From assembly GCA_028292305.1 (NCBI GenBank), contig JAQGMQ010000426.1, forward strand, positions 1 through 5,101: DNA of 5,101 nucleotides, read 5' to 3'. Source of the DNA: Rhodoferax sp. (GTDB lineage Bacteria; Pseudomonadota; Gammaproteobacteria; Burkholderiales; Burkholderiaceae_C). The notes under the pieces were generated by a model. That model had not been told where the DNA came from. It made no database searches and saw nothing but the letters and a program-made list of their open reading frames with translations. Shown here piece by piece: positions 1 to 5,101 of the stretch. Position 1 is the stretch's first letter; each line of letters begins with the position of its first letter. A program made the translations under genes and the position numbers.

Positions 1-641
1 TAGGCGTGCAGCTCGAGAAGACGCTGCTGAAAAGGCTCTACCACCTCGACCACCTATACGGCCTGTTGCTGACCTTCGTCGTGGCGCTGATCCAGGAGGG
101 CGCTATCCGCCATTTCTACGGCATCTCGGGGGCCAGCTACGACCCGCCGGCCCTGCTGCAGGGCGGCGTCGACCTGGGCTTCATGTTCATGCCGATCTAC
201 CGCGGCTTCGTGGTGGTGGCGTCGCTCGTGATCTGCGCCGTGACCTGGTACCTGTTCGAGAAAACCAAGCTCGGCGCCCTGCTGCGCGCCGGCACCGAAA
301 ACCCGAAACTGCTGCAGGCCTTCGGCGTGAACATCCCGCTGATGATCACCCTGACCTACGGCTTCGGCGTGGCGCTGGCGGGCGTTGCCGGCGTGCTGGC
401 CGCGCCCATCATGCAGATCACGCCCCTCATGGGCGCCAACTTGCTGAACATCGTGTTCGCGGTGGTCGTCATCGGTGGACTCGGCTCGATCATGGGCGCG
501 ATCCTCACCGGCCTGGCGCTCGGCCTGCTCGAAGGGCTGACCAAGGTGTTCTATGCCGAGGCCTCCACCGTGGTGGTGTTCGTGATCATGGCCGTGGTGT
601 TGCTGCTGCGCCCCGCCGGCATGTTCGGCAAGGAAAAATAG
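1..641 (+). CDS. livH: Branched-chain amino acid-type ABC transporter permease, LivH family (5' truncated)
   Basis: This is an inner-membrane permease subunit of a HAAT-type (Liv) ABC importer, which pairs with LivM to form the channel. The gene enters from the left edge; the first whole codon is at base 3, and 212 residues are visible against about 290 usual for the family, so roughly 80 N-terminal residues are missing. The GTG at base 6 is internal, not a start. Visible hydrophobic segments include LLLTFVVALI, a stretch around FVVVASLVICAVTWYLF, and three more towards the C-terminus. The family's cytoplasmic coupling loop is seen as LLRAGTENPKLLQAFGVN followed by a helix ending ALAGVAGVLAAP. 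The stop codon lies 2 bases before the livM start, so the two are translationally linked. The substrate cannot be read from the permease; the downstream epimerase hints at hydroxyproline or a similar imino acid (inference). Confidence 0.94.
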   Translation, partial: GVQLEKTLLKRLYHLDHLYGLLLTFVVALIQEGAIRHFYGISGASYDPPALLQGGVDLGFMFMPIYRGFVVVASLVICAVTWYLFEKTKLGALLRAGTENPKLLQAFGVNIPLMITLTYGFGVALAGVAGVLAAPIMQITPLMGANLLNIVFAVVVIGGLGSIMGAILTGLALGLLEGLTKVFYAEASTVVVFVIMAVVLLLRPAGMFGKEK

Positions 642-643
642 AC

Positions 644-1693
644 ATGAAGAACTTGCCTACCCCCGTGCGCATCCTGCTGGTGCTGCTGCTGCCGGCGCTG
701 CTGGTGCCGGTGTTCCCCGAGCTGGTGTACCCCGTGTTCATCATGAAGGTGCTGTGTTATGCGCTTTTTGCGCTGGCCTTCAACCTGCTGATCGGCTTCA
801 CCGGCCTGGTGTCGTTCGGCCATGCGGCGTTTTTCGGCTGGTCGGGCTACACCACCGGCATCCTGATGATCAAGCTGGCCGACCGCGGCTTCCCGGTGGA
901 GCTGGCCATCCTGGCCGGCATGCTGGTGGCCACGGCCATCGGCTGGCTGATCGGCACCCTGGCCATCCGCCGCACCGGCATCTATTTTTCGATGATCACG
1001 CTGGCGCTGTCGCAGATCGCCTACTTCCTGGCGGTGCAGATCGGCTGGACCGGCGGCGAGGACGGCATGCAGGGCATCCCTCGCGGCAAGCTGCTCGGCC
1101 TGGTCGACCTGTCGGTGGACAACCACATGTACTACTTCACCCTGGCGGTGTTCGTGGCCGGCTTTCTGGCGATCCACCGCATCGTGTATTCGCCGTTCGG
1201 CCAGTCGCTGAAGGCCCTGCGCGACAACGCGCAGCGCGCCGTCTCGCTGGGTTATGACACCGACCGCTGCAAGCTCTACGCCTTCATGCTGTCGGCGGCG
1301 TTCACCGGCCTGGCCGGCTCGATGAAGGCGCTGGTGCTGCAGCTGTCGGCGCTGAACGACGTGACCCTCGGCACCTCCACCGAAACCCTGCTGATGACGC
1401 TGCTGGGCGGCCTGGGCACGAGCTGGGGCCCGGTGCTGGGCGCGGCGCTGGTGGTGAGCCTGCAGAACTACCTGGCTTCGCTCGGCGGCCTGGTGACCAT
1501 CATCACCGGCCTGACCTTCGTGGTCTGCGTGTCCTTCTTCCGCCGCGGCATGGTGGGGGAATGGGAAGCCTGGCGCCTGCGCCGCGGCACCGCGTCGCAA
1601 AATAAGGCCTTGAGTGCGGTTCCCGGTACACAGGCTTTGCAAGCTTCGCTGGCTTCACCAACTTCACCAACCGCGCCCAAGACCACCAGTTGA
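644..1693 (+). CDS. livM: Branched-chain amino acid-type ABC transporter permease, LivM family
   Basis: This is the second inner-membrane permease of the Liv-type ABC importer, 349 residues. The ATG is preceded by AAGGA (630-634) at 9 bases, inside the end of livH. Recognisable family signatures are NLLIGFTGLVSFGHAAFFGW (47-66), the cytoplasmic coupling loop SLKALRDNAQRAVSLGYDTD (188-207), AFTGLAGSMKA (219-229) and LLGGLGTSWGPVLGA (253-267). About eight hydrophobic segments alternate with short loops. The family core ends near residue 313; residues 314-349 form an extra polar, Ala/Ser/Thr/Pro-rich tail coded partly by degenerate 9-base repeats (1634-1669). In many Liv operons the ATPases LivG and LivF follow livM; here an amino-acid epimerase follows instead, so the ATPases are probably upstream or unlinked. 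Transport of hydroxyproline or a related compound is an inference from that neighbour. Confidence 0.95.
   Translation: MKNLPTPVRILLVLLLPALLVPVFPELVYPVFIMKVLCYALFALAFNLLIGFTGLVSFGHAAFFGWSGYTTGILMIKLADRGFPVELAILAGMLVATAIGWLIGTLAIRRTGIYFSMITLALSQIAYFLAVQIGWTGGEDGMQGIPRGKLLGLVDLSVDNHMYYFTLAVFVAGFLAIHRIVYSPFGQSLKALRDNAQRAVSLGYDTDRCKLYAFMLSAAFTGLAGSMKALVLQLSALNDVTLGTSTETLLMTLLGGLGTSWGPVLGAALVVSLQNYLASLGGLVTIITGLTFVVCVSFFRRGMVGEWEAWRLRRGTASQNKALSAVPGTQALQASLASPTSPTAPKTTS
1634..1669 (+). repeat. Degenerate 9-base tandem repeat coding the LivM tail
   Basis: Four consecutive 9-base units can be aligned: GCTTTGCAA, GCTTCGCTG, GCTTCACCA and ACTTCACCA. The last two differ at one base, and a shifted reading gives two perfect copies of CTTCACCAA (1653-1670). 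The units are in frame with livM and code the tripeptides ALQ, ASL, ASP and TSP. The repeat begins after the family core ends and stops about 24 bases before the livM stop codon. It looks like a small simple-sequence expansion tolerated at a protein terminus; any function is unknown. Confidence 0.45.
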
Positions 1694-1719
1694 CACCACC
1701 AACAACAAGAGACACCACC

Positions 1720-2655
1720 ATGCAACGCATCCAGGTCATCGATTCCCACACCGGCGGCGAACCCACCCGGCTCGTCGTCGCCGGCTTCCCCGATCTCGGC
1801 CACGGCAGCATGGCCGAACGCCGCGCCCTGCTGGCCGCCAAACACGACCAATGGCGCGCCGCTGCCGTGCTGGAGCCGCGCGGCAGCGACGTGGTGGTGG
1901 GCGCGCTGTTGTGCGAGCCCGTGTCGCCGGGCGCCGCGGCGGGCGTGATCTTCTTCAACAACGCCGGCTACCTGGGCATGTGTGGCCACGGCACCATCGG
2001 CCTGGTGGCCACGCTGGCGCACATGGGCCACATCACCCACGGCGCGCACCACATCGAAACGCCGGTGGGCACCGTCACGGCCACGCTGCACGAAGACGGC
2101 ACAGTGAGCGTGCGCAACCTGCCCGCCTACCGCCACCTGCACCAGGTCGCGGTGGAAGTGCCGGGCCATGGCACGGTGCGCGGCGACGTGGCCTGGGGCG
2201 GCAACTGGTTCTTTCTGGTGAGCGAGCATGGCCAGCGCGTGGCCAGCGACAACCTGCCGGCGCTGACGGCATACACCTCGCTGCTGCGCGCGGCGCTGGC
2301 GGCGCAGGGCATCACCGGGACCAACGGGGCCGAGATCGACCACATCGAGATTTTTGCCGACGACAACGCTGGCGCCGACAGCAAAAATTTCGTGCTGTGC
2401 CCAGGCCTGGCCTACGACCGCTCACCCTGCGGCACCGGCACCAGCGCCAAGATCGCCTGCCTGGCGGCCGACGGCAAACTCGCGCCCGGCGAAGTCTGGC
2501 GCCAGGCCAGCGTGATCGGCAGCGTGTTCGAGGCCAGCTACGCCATGGAAGACGGCCAGATCGTGCCCACCATTCGCGGGCGGGCGCACATCAGCGCCGA
2601 AGCCACGTTGCTGATCGAAGACAACGACCCGTTCGCCTGGGGCATCCGGCTTTGA
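1720..2655 (+). CDS. 4-hydroxyproline 2-epimerase (proline racemase family)
   Basis: This predicted cytosolic, cofactor-independent epimerase interconverts trans-4-hydroxy-L-proline and cis-4-hydroxy-D-proline, the first step of bacterial hydroxyproline degradation (called LhpA in Pseudomonas aeruginosa). It has 311 residues, normal for this subfamily. The N-terminal motif IDSHTGGEPTRLVV is at 7-20. The first catalytic cysteine is Cys88 in NNAGYLGMCGHGTIG; the second is Cys237 in DRSPCGTGTSAK, with Asp233 beside it. Both cysteines are present, which fits an epimerase or racemase; trans-3-hydroxyproline dehydratases have Thr at the second position. The overall motif pattern fits 4-hydroxyproline epimerases better than true proline racemases, but specificity cannot be proved from sequence. 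The ATG at 1720 is chosen because AAGAGA (1707-1712) lies 7 bases before it and the protein then starts right at the family's first strand; an in-frame TTG at 1690 overlaps the livM stop. It probably shares a transcript with livH-livM. Confidence 0.92.
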   Translation: MQRIQVIDSHTGGEPTRLVVAGFPDLGHGSMAERRALLAAKHDQWRAAAVLEPRGSDVVVGALLCEPVSPGAAAGVIFFNNAGYLGMCGHGTIGLVATLAHMGHITHGAHHIETPVGTVTATLHEDGTVSVRNLPAYRHLHQVAVEVPGHGTVRGDVAWGGNWFFLVSEHGQRVASDNLPALTAYTSLLRAALAAQGITGTNGAEIDHIEIFADDNAGADSKNFVLCPGLAYDRSPCGTGTSAKIACLAADGKLAPGEVWRQASVIGSVFEASYAMEDGQIVPTIRGRAHISAEATLLIEDNDPFAWGIRL

Positions 2656-2683
2656 AATCGGCCAGGCAATGGGACAATCGTCC
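2652..2683 (+). promoter_or_regulatory. Candidate promoter with overlapping operator for the GntR gene
   Basis: TTGAAA (2652-2657) resembles a -35 element and GACAAT (2673-2678) matches 4 of 6 bases of a -10 element. The spacer is short at 15 bases, but TG at 2670-2671 makes an extended -10, which can compensate. An inverted repeat, GGAC-N4-GTCC (2672-2683), overlaps the -10 and could be an autoregulatory operator. Transcription would start near 2685, leaving about 30 bases of leader before the ATG at 2717. No binding data are implied; this is a pattern reading only. Confidence 0.4.
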
Positions 2684-2716
2684 GGCCCGCCCCGCAACCA
2701 GCGCACCCTGACCCAC

Positions 2717-3388
2717 ATGCTCCCCACCCAAGCGATCGCCCCCGCCGCCCAGCCCAAACGCCGCGCGGCCGACATGGCGTTCGACGCGCTGGAGACCATG
2801 ATCGCCACGCTGCAGCTGGAGCCCGGCAGCCCGGTGGTCGAGGCCGACCTGGCCGAACGCACCGGCCTGGGCCGCACGCCCGTGCGCGAGGCGCTGCTGC
2901 GCATGGTCTCGAGCGGCCTGATCGTGCAGCAGCCACGTCGCGGCCTGCTGGTGTCGAACATCGACCTGGCCGACCACCTGGACGTGGTGCAGACGCGCCG
3001 TGTGCTGGAGAGCCTGATCGCCGCCTGCTCGGCACGCCGCGCCACCGCCCGTCAACGCAAGGACATCGTGCTCTGCGCCGCCAAGATGGTGAAGGCGGCC
3101 GGCCGCGGCAACCTGGCCGAATACATGCAGGCCGACCATGAACTCGACCAGGTCAACCACCAGGCCAGCCACAACCATTCGGCCGTGAAGTGCGTGGTGC
3201 CGCTGATCGTGCAGTGCCGCCGCTTCTGGTATGCCTACCAGCATGAAGGCGAGATCACCGAAGGCGCGCGCGCCCACATGCTGCTGGCCGAAGGCATCGC
3301 CTCGGGTGACGAAGCCGCGGCTGTGGCCGGCGCCAACCAGTTGCTCGACTATCTGGAGCAGTTCGCGCGCCGAGTCATCGACAAATGA
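2717..3388 (+). CDS. GntR-family transcriptional regulator, FadR/FCD subfamily
   Basis: This predicted DNA-binding regulator, 223 residues from this start, probably controls the upstream transporter and epimerase genes. The N-terminal winged helix-turn-helix spans about 20-80: EADLAERTGLGRTPVREALL (42-61) is the classic GntR helix pair, followed by the wing at QQPRRGLLVS (71-80). The C-terminal all-helical FCD effector domain spans about 85-223. It keeps the metal-site pattern D-x3-H (Asp144, His148) and a further His187 in ARAHMLLAEGIASGD, but the usual last histidine, expected about 11 residues after Asp198, is Leu209. Start choice: an in-frame ATG at 2669 would give 239 residues, but it sits inside the candidate promoter and has little Shine-Dalgarno support; the ATG at 2717 also lacks a clear ribosome site, so the start is uncertain. 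FCD proteins often bind small carboxylic or amino acids. Hydroxyproline or its catabolites are plausible effectors from context only. Confidence 0.93.
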   Translation: MLPTQAIAPAAQPKRRAADMAFDALETMIATLQLEPGSPVVEADLAERTGLGRTPVREALLRMVSSGLIVQQPRRGLLVSNIDLADHLDVVQTRRVLESLIAACSARRATARQRKDIVLCAAKMVKAAGRGNLAEYMQADHELDQVNHQASHNHSAVKCVVPLIVQCRRFWYAYQHEGEITEGARAHMLLAEGIASGDEAAAVAGANQLLDYLEQFARRVIDK

Positions 3389-3401
3389 CATGGCGCATGC
3401 A

Positions 3402-3437
3402 AAAGCGGCCCGGAACCATCAGGCTCCGGGCCGCTTT
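3402..3437. terminator. Bidirectional rho-independent terminator between convergent genes
   Basis: A perfect 13-bp inverted repeat, AAAGCGGCCCGGA (3402-3414) and TCCGGGCCGCTTT (3425-3437), encloses a 10-base loop. The arms are GC-rich inside, with AAA and TTT at the outer ends, so either strand gives a strong hairpin followed by a short U-run (the left side extends to four A's from 3401). It lies 13 bases after the GntR stop and 19 bases after the stop of the opposite-strand glycine-zipper gene, and can serve both. Confidence 0.85.
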
Positions 3438-3456
3438 GCGTTGAACGGATCAAAGA

Positions 3457-4152
3457 TCAGCCGTTGGCCATGCGCAGGTTCTGGCCTTCGACGATCACGC
3501 GCGAACCCACGGCCGGCGAGGTCGAGATGTCCATGTGGCGGTAGGTGCCGTTGTCCATGCGCACGCGCACGTCGTACACGGTGACCTTGTTCATGTTCTT
3601 CTCGACCGAGTTGCCGGCATAGGCACCGCCCGCAGCACCGAGCACCGACATCGCGGTGCGGCCATTGCCGCCGCCGACCTGGTGGCCCAACAGGCCGCCG
3701 AGCACACCGCCGGCCACGGCGCCGAGGCCGATGGTGGTGTTACCTACGTTCACGCCATTTACCTTGCCCTGGCGCTGCACGGCGGCAACCGACTCAACCG
3801 TACCGCAGCTGTTGCAGACGTTGGCCGCCTGCGCTACACGGGCCGGTGCCTTGGGGGCGACATACGTCGGGGTGTTGTCGACCACCGGCTGCACCGGGGC
3901 TGCCGCGCGCACCGCCGGTGCGGCTTGCACCGGTGCCGTGACGGGCGCCATGACCGGGGCCTGCGCGGTGAGCGCCACGGGCGCCGCAGCGCCGTTCAAC
4001 TGGGCTTCAGAGCGGTTGCCGATGAGCGTGGCGCCCATCGCCAGCACGGTGACGCCGAGCACGGCGATGATGGCGATCAGGGCCTTGCTGTGGTGGGCGC
4101 GCTCAGCAAAAGTAGGCTGCTGGCCGGGGATTGAATTCTGGGTGGTTTCCAT
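3457..4152 (-). CDS. Glycine zipper 2TM domain-containing protein with N-terminal membrane anchor
   Basis: This 231-residue envelope protein is of unproven function. Residues 24-45 form one hydrophobic helix (ALIAIIAVLGVTVLAMGATL) after a short charged N-terminus, so it is probably an inner-membrane anchor with the rest in the periplasm; no lipobox cysteine follows. Residues 55-110 are an Ala/Pro/Val-rich linker. Two cysteines follow at 113 and 116 (CNSC), then a glycine zipper at about 142-183 with repeated small-x3-small spacing (GAVAGGVLGGLLGHQVGGG, then VLGAAGGAYAG). The C-terminal part, about 188-231, looks beta-rich (VTVYDVRVRMDNGTYRHMDI). The zipper relates it to the 17-kDa surface antigen / SlyB-like group. 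The ATG at 4152 is chosen over an upstream in-frame ATG at 4329 because AAGAGGAG (+ strand 4159-4166) lies 6 bases before it and the extra residues would be non-family. It is monocistronic in the window and converges on the GntR gene. Confidence 0.88.
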   Translation of the reverse strand: METTQNSIPGQQPTFAERAHHSKALIAIIAVLGVTVLAMGATLIGNRSEAQLNGAAAPVALTAQAPVMAPVTAPVQAAPAVRAAAPVQPVVDNTPTYVAPKAPARVAQAANVCNSCGTVESVAAVQRQGKVNGVNVGNTTIGLGAVAGGVLGGLLGHQVGGGNGRTAMSVLGAAGGAYAGNSVEKNMNKVTVYDVRVRMDNGTYRHMDISTSPAVGSRVIVEGQNLRMANG

Positions 4153-4463
4153 GGAGGACTCCTCTTGAGGTGAGCTTTGTTTGTACCAAGCGAATGTCAA
4201 TCGCCTTGTAGGACGATGGTTAACAACGTAAGCAGCCGTTGCGCCGAGTTGTTGGCCATCCAGCCCCCACAAGGCTTGCAGGCTCGACAGTGCGTCATTC
4301 GCGCCGTACCCGGCAGCCGCCTGCGGCACGGAGCGAGAATGCGGCCCACAGCCTCAACCCGCACGCCCCCCTGTTTCGATGCCAACTTCCATGACGTACC
4401 CTGCCTCGGCCCATCTTCCACATCCGCCCGTCGCGCCCCGCCGCCGCGCGCCAGGACGCTGAC
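4153..4463. other. Divergent intergenic region, no convincing gene
   Basis: These 311 bases separate the leftward glycine-zipper gene from the rightward response regulator and should contain both promoters. On the - strand an exact TTGACA (+ strand 4195-4200) lies about 43 bases before the glycine-zipper start, but I find no good -10 at 16-18 bases; TACAAA occurs only 9 bases after it. On the + strand TTTCGA (4374-4379) and TACCCT (4397-4402) are 17 bases apart but match consensus poorly (3 of 6 each). The part from about 4205 to 4260 is less GC-rich than the genes and includes GTTAAC. Open frames crossing the region continue antisense into neighbouring genes and carry no domain. I see no tRNA, riboswitch or repeat family. 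Confidence 0.6.
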
Positions 4464-5101
4464 ATGCGTGTCCTGCTCGTCGAAGACGAGGCCGAGATGG
4501 CCGCCTGGCTGGTGCGTGCACTGAAGCAGAGCGGCTTCGTGCCCGACCACGCGCCCGACGCCGACACCGCCGAGTCGCTGCTCGCCGGCAACGAATACGA
4601 CGCGGTGGTGCTCGACCTGCGCCTGCCCGGCAAACACGGCCTGGCGCTGCTGGCCGACATCCGCAAGGCCGGCAACCGCACGCCGGTGCTGATCCTCACC
4701 GCGCAGGGCTCGCTGCAGGACCGCGTCAAAGGCCTGAACGTGGGCGCCGACGACTTCCTCACCAAGCCCTTCGCCATCGAAGAACTCGAAGCCCGCCTGG
4801 CCGCCCTGGTGCGGCGCAGCCGCGGCAACGCGCACACCATGCTGCAGTGCGGCTCGCTGGCCTGCGCCCACGACAGCCGCGCCTTCACGCTGGCCGGCAC
4901 GCTGCTGCAGCTCACACCGCGCGAGAGTGCCGCGTTGTACGTGCTGCTGGCGCGCAGCGGTTCGCCGGTGGAAAAGTCGCTGCTGTCGGGCAAGGTCTTT
5001 CCCACCGACAGCAACGCCGGCCCGGACGCGATCGAACTCGTGCTGCACCGCTTGCGCCGCAAGCTGGCCGGCGGCGACGTGCGCATCGTCACCGTGCGTG
5101 G
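4464..5101 (+). CDS. OmpR-family response regulator, TctD/QseB-like (3' truncated)
   Basis: This is a two-component response regulator whose phosphorylation state should control DNA binding; the gene runs off the right edge after 212 residues, probably 10-20 short of its end. The receiver domain spans about 1-115: acidic pair Glu7/Asp8 in MRVLLVEDE, phosphoacceptor Asp51 in VVLDLRLPG, Thr79 in LILTAQG and Lys101 in FLTKPF, all canonical. The OmpR-type winged helix spans about 127 to the end: LTPRESAALYVLLARSG (150-166), then the recognition-helix region GPDAIELVLHRLRRKLAG (186-203). ATG 4464 has AGGA (4453-4456) at 7 bases and begins directly with the receiver strand. The receiver resembles TctD, the regulator of tricarboxylate uptake, but many paralogues share this look, so the target is not assigned. 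A sensor histidine kinase gene is expected immediately downstream. It appears unrelated to the hydroxyproline-type cluster, from which the terminator and the opposite-strand gene separate it. Confidence 0.93.
   Translation, partial: MRVLLVEDEAEMAAWLVRALKQSGFVPDHAPDADTAESLLAGNEYDAVVLDLRLPGKHGLALLADIRKAGNRTPVLILTAQGSLQDRVKGLNVGADDFLTKPFAIEELEARLAALVRRSRGNAHTMLQCGSLACAHDSRAFTLAGTLLQLTPRESAALYVLLARSGSPVEKSLLSGKVFPTDSNAGPDAIELVLHRLRRKLAGGDVRIVTVR

Noticed and set aside
551..1642. Long open frame on the - strand opposite livH and livM
   Set aside because: It is antisense to clear membrane-protein genes and its product is Gln/His/Arg/Ala-rich without any domain, as expected of a GC-rich shadow frame.
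1690..1719. TTG at 1690 as the epimerase start
   Set aside because: It overlaps the livM stop, adds ten non-family residues and has no better ribosome site than the ATG at 1720.
1468..2343. - strand open frame opposite the livM end and the epimerase
   Set aside because: It has no recognisable domain, is antisense to conserved coding sequence, and follows the codon-bias mirror pattern of GC-rich genomes.
1720..2655. Trans-3-hydroxy-L-proline dehydratase as the enzyme identity
   Set aside because: Those enzymes have Thr in place of the second catalytic cysteine; here Cys237 is present in SPCGTGTS.
1614..2711. Long + strand frame overlapping the epimerase
   Set aside because: The product is Arg/His/Pro-rich low-complexity sequence in a shifted frame; the epimerase frame has full-length family motifs.
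2591..3391. - strand open frame opposite the GntR gene
   Set aside because: It is a mirror frame of a well-supported GntR/FCD coding sequence and shows no family signature of its own.
3535..4168. + strand open frames opposite the glycine-zipper gene
   Set aside because: They have biased composition without domains, while the - strand frame has a strong ribosome site, a membrane helix and a glycine zipper.
4153..4329. N-terminal extension of the glycine-zipper protein to the ATG at 4329
   Set aside because: The internal ATG at 4152 has a strong Shine-Dalgarno at good spacing, and the extension lacks any signal or conserved feature.
4374..4402. TTTCGA and TACCCT as the response-regulator promoter
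   Set aside because: The 17-base spacing is right, but each box matches only 3 of 6 consensus bases, which is expected by chance in a region of this size.
4197..5048. - strand frames opposite the response regulator
   Set aside because: The + strand carries a canonical response regulator with intact active-site residues; the antisense product is compositionally biased and domain-free.

Overview
The window is GC-rich (about two thirds GC by eye) and densely coded. Gene content, codon use and short 'gagacaccacc'-type leaders before start codons suggest a betaproteobacterium of the order Burkholderiales, most likely Comamonadaceae (Variovorax, Acidovorax, Hydrogenophaga or Polaromonas-like). That placement is inferred from memory of such genomes, not from a search. 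Six protein genes are supported. There is no sign of a mobile element, CRISPR array, tRNA or rRNA.

Region 1 (1-3388, + strand) is a catabolic or uptake cluster. It holds the 3' part of a LivH-type permease gene, a LivM-type permease gene, a proline-racemase-family enzyme with both catalytic cysteines (best call 4-hydroxyproline 2-epimerase), and a GntR/FadR-family (FCD) repressor. The first three genes are packed with gaps of 2 and 26 bases and are probably one transcript. The regulator follows after 61 bases (from its preferred start) and may also have its own promoter. The simplest reading is that the ABC importer brings in trans-4-hydroxy-L-proline or a related imino acid, the epimerase converts it to the cis-D form as the first catabolic step, and the GntR protein senses the substrate or a product. 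The ATPase, substrate-binding and later catabolic genes are not in view and would lie upstream or elsewhere.

Region 2 (3389-3456) is a short convergent gap with a perfect 13-bp GC-rich hairpin that looks like a bidirectional terminator. Region 3 (3457-4152, - strand) encodes a membrane-anchored glycine-zipper protein with a long Ala/Pro/Val linker. Region 4 (4153-4463) is a divergent intergenic space of 311 bases with no convincing gene. Region 5 (4464 to the end) is an OmpR/TctD-like response regulator that runs off the window; a sensor kinase gene would be expected just downstream.

I see no clearly undescribed system. The points most worth a second look are the transporter-epimerase-regulator linkage, the degenerate 9-base repeat that builds the LivM C-terminal tail, the incomplete FCD metal site, and the layout of the glycine-zipper protein.
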